From the NCBI GenBank assembly GCA_041797745.1, contig JBHBZU010000053.1:3588-67587 (forward strand): DNA of 64,000 nucleotides. The letters are read 5' to 3'. Source of the stretch: UBA3871 sp041797745. Lineage in GTDB: Bacteria; Bacillota; Clostridia; Peptostreptococcales; Anaerovoracaceae. This document shows, one piece after another, positions 63,023 to 64,000 of this stretch. Both the position numbers and the translations under genes were made by a program. Position 1 is the stretch's first letter. Each line of letters begins with the position of its first letter. Below the pieces are notes generated by a model. It saw only the letters and a program-made list of their open reading frames with translations. It was not told the DNA's origin and made no database searches.

Positions 63023-64000
63023 TTATTCATCAAAATCAAGTATATCAATAATAGTATCATCTGCATTGGGATTAATTAGTTGATTAACCCTGATATCTTT
63101 TTCGATTAAGTATCGTTTGTTGTAGAATATATCAGCGTATTCTAAAACGGCGTTCATTTGAGCAGTATCAAATAAAGCACCAATAATTCCTCCGACAATA
63201 GGAATTGATCTGCTTACAGTTTTTTTGGTCAAAGGTTTTCCTATTTGCTCAAATATTCCTTTAAATACACTTTTTTCTAGACCTTTTTGTCCCGCTTTTT
63301 CTAATGCTTTTTTTGCCGCATTATTTGCTAGTGCTCGCATTTGAACGACGAAAAGACAAACTCCTCCTCTTGCAGCCATGTCTGTCCACGTTTTTTTAAC
63401 CGTCTGTTTAACTGCTGCTAATTCTGAAAAAATCATGACTTTTCCTATTATATCTGTTAGTTCGTTTGATCCTTTGCTATTAGGACTAAGTGCTTTCATA
63501 AATACTTCACTAGCAATTATAAGTTCAGACGAATCATTTTTAATATCATATCCATAATGCATAGCTATTGACTGAACGGCTCTATAATAAATGAAAGTGC
63601 TGAGTACAAGATTAAACGGAAGTCCGGCAAAGCCGAATGCACCGGTTACGCCACCTTCTACAAAAGCTAATCCTAAATCACCGGTTTTATATTTAGAAAC
63701 AATTTTTGAAATATCATAAGAACGAGCTAGGCATATTTCGTTTACATTAGTTATTTCATTATCAGTTACTTTTTTATTAATCTTGTTTATAATTGAAGCT
63801 TCGCTAATTGAAGTTTTAGCGGCTGTTTTTTCAACAATAGCAAATCCATCTACTATAACTTTCATAGCAGCAATAAAAAGCTCTTGTTCAGTTATTGCAT
63901 CTTTTATATTATTACCAAGTTCTTTAATGTTATTTGGTATGTATTCATTTACCGTAGTTCCAAGTTGATGAAGTTTAGATGGTGTTATGATTTTATTGTA
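63023..64000 (-). CDS. EcsC-family protein (5' part outside the window)
   Basis: The frame is open through the window edge (YNKIITPSKLHQLG..), so 326 codons are seen and the start lies beyond 64,000. The core GGVTGAFGFAGLPFNLVLSTFIYYRAVQSIAMHYGYDIKND is the EcsC pattern (G-x-x-G-F-x-G-L/D-x-P-x-x-x...R-x-x-Q-x-I-A-x-x-Y-G-Y-D). A second glycine/hydrophobic region (IPIVGGIIGALFDTAQM) supports membrane association. EcsC of B. subtilis sits with an ABC exporter; the function of stand-alone members is unknown. It may belong to a second mobile element next to attR. The nearest stop is TAA at 63,023. Confidence 0.82.
   Translation of the reverse strand, partial: YNKIITPSKLHQLGTTVNEYIPNNIKELGNNIKDAITEQELFIAAMKVIVDGFAIVEKTAAKTSISEASIINKINKKVTDNEITNVNEICLARSYDISKIVSKYKTGDLGLAFVEGGVTGAFGFAGLPFNLVLSTFIYYRAVQSIAMHYGYDIKNDSSELIIASEVFMKALSPNSKGSNELTDIIGKVMIFSELAAVKQTVKKTWTDMAARGGVCLFVVQMRALANNAAKKALEKAGQKGLEKSVFKGIFEQIGKPLTKKTVSRSIPIVGGIIGALFDTAQMNAVLEYADIFYNKRYLIEKDIRVNQLINPNADDTIIDILDFDE

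Overview
The window looks like the chromosome of a low-GC, anaerobic Firmicute (class Clostridia). The grounds are AAGGAGG-type ribosome binding sites, CIRCE-controlled groESL, Rex, a reverse rubrerythrin, ferredoxins, a biotin-dependent acyl-CoA decarboxylase module and branched-chain amino-acid uptake genes. An amino-acid-fermenting relative of the Peptostreptococcales is my best guess, but that is inference. I saw no rRNA, tRNA or CRISPR array.

Core region 1-39,000. It runs from the end of a TatD nuclease and an orphan Imm32-like gene to tilS and ftsH, then a GDPD-like lipoprotein, the carboxyltransferase/OadG/biotin-carrier operon and coaX. Next come a GNAT, dus, an Asp/Glu racemase, reverse rubrerythrin and a polysaccharide deacetylase. 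A branched-chain amino-acid ABC operon follows (livK-livH-M-G-F plus a second binding protein), then a NifU-like scaffold, capA and pepV. An FMN riboswitch controls ribU. The block tsaE-tsaB-rimI-tsaD-abcF-acp-rex-...-groES-groEL keeps the gene order of the Bacillus subtilis ydiB-ydiC-ydiD-gcp-ydiF-...-rex-...-groESL region. VanY-type carboxypeptidase and NhaC genes close the segment.

Island 1, about 39,430-46,765. This is a decayed mobile element with visibly higher GC. It has a broken tnpV on the left, and a truncated MobA/L relaxase fused to an integrase C-terminus on the right. Between them lies an apparently intact nitrosative-stress module: a DUF438/hemerythrin protein, two cupins, a Crp/Fnr regulator, a DUF1858 protein, a ferredoxin and the hybrid-cluster protein Hcp. 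Two promoters carry the same TTGTT-NN-AACAACATAC site centred 29.5 bases before the -10 box (-41.5), the expected place for a class II Crp/Fnr activator.

Island 2, 50,566-62,893. guaB and guaA precede a 12.3-kb mobilizable element inserted at the 3' end of guaA. An 11-bp direct repeat bounds it, with matching TGGCAAC-type repeats inside both ends. It encodes an XRE repressor, an unknown 191-aa protein, an excisionase, an integrase broken by one in-frame stop codon, MobC, a RepA-like ATPase, a MOBV relaxase with a candidate oriT, and TnpV. The cargo is a two-gene operon with its own consensus promoter: a type IIG-like nuclease-methyltransferase and a PHP-domain/SMC-like ATPase (TrlF-like). This is the best candidate for a poorly described defence system.

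Right end. The second att copy is followed by a different tandem repeat (TGCTTGCAAA twice) and an EcsC-family gene that runs out of the window. A second element may be stacked at the same site. A dispersed two-hairpin repeat occurs before ftsH (two tandem copies) and before guaB (one copy), with compensatory base changes in one stem.
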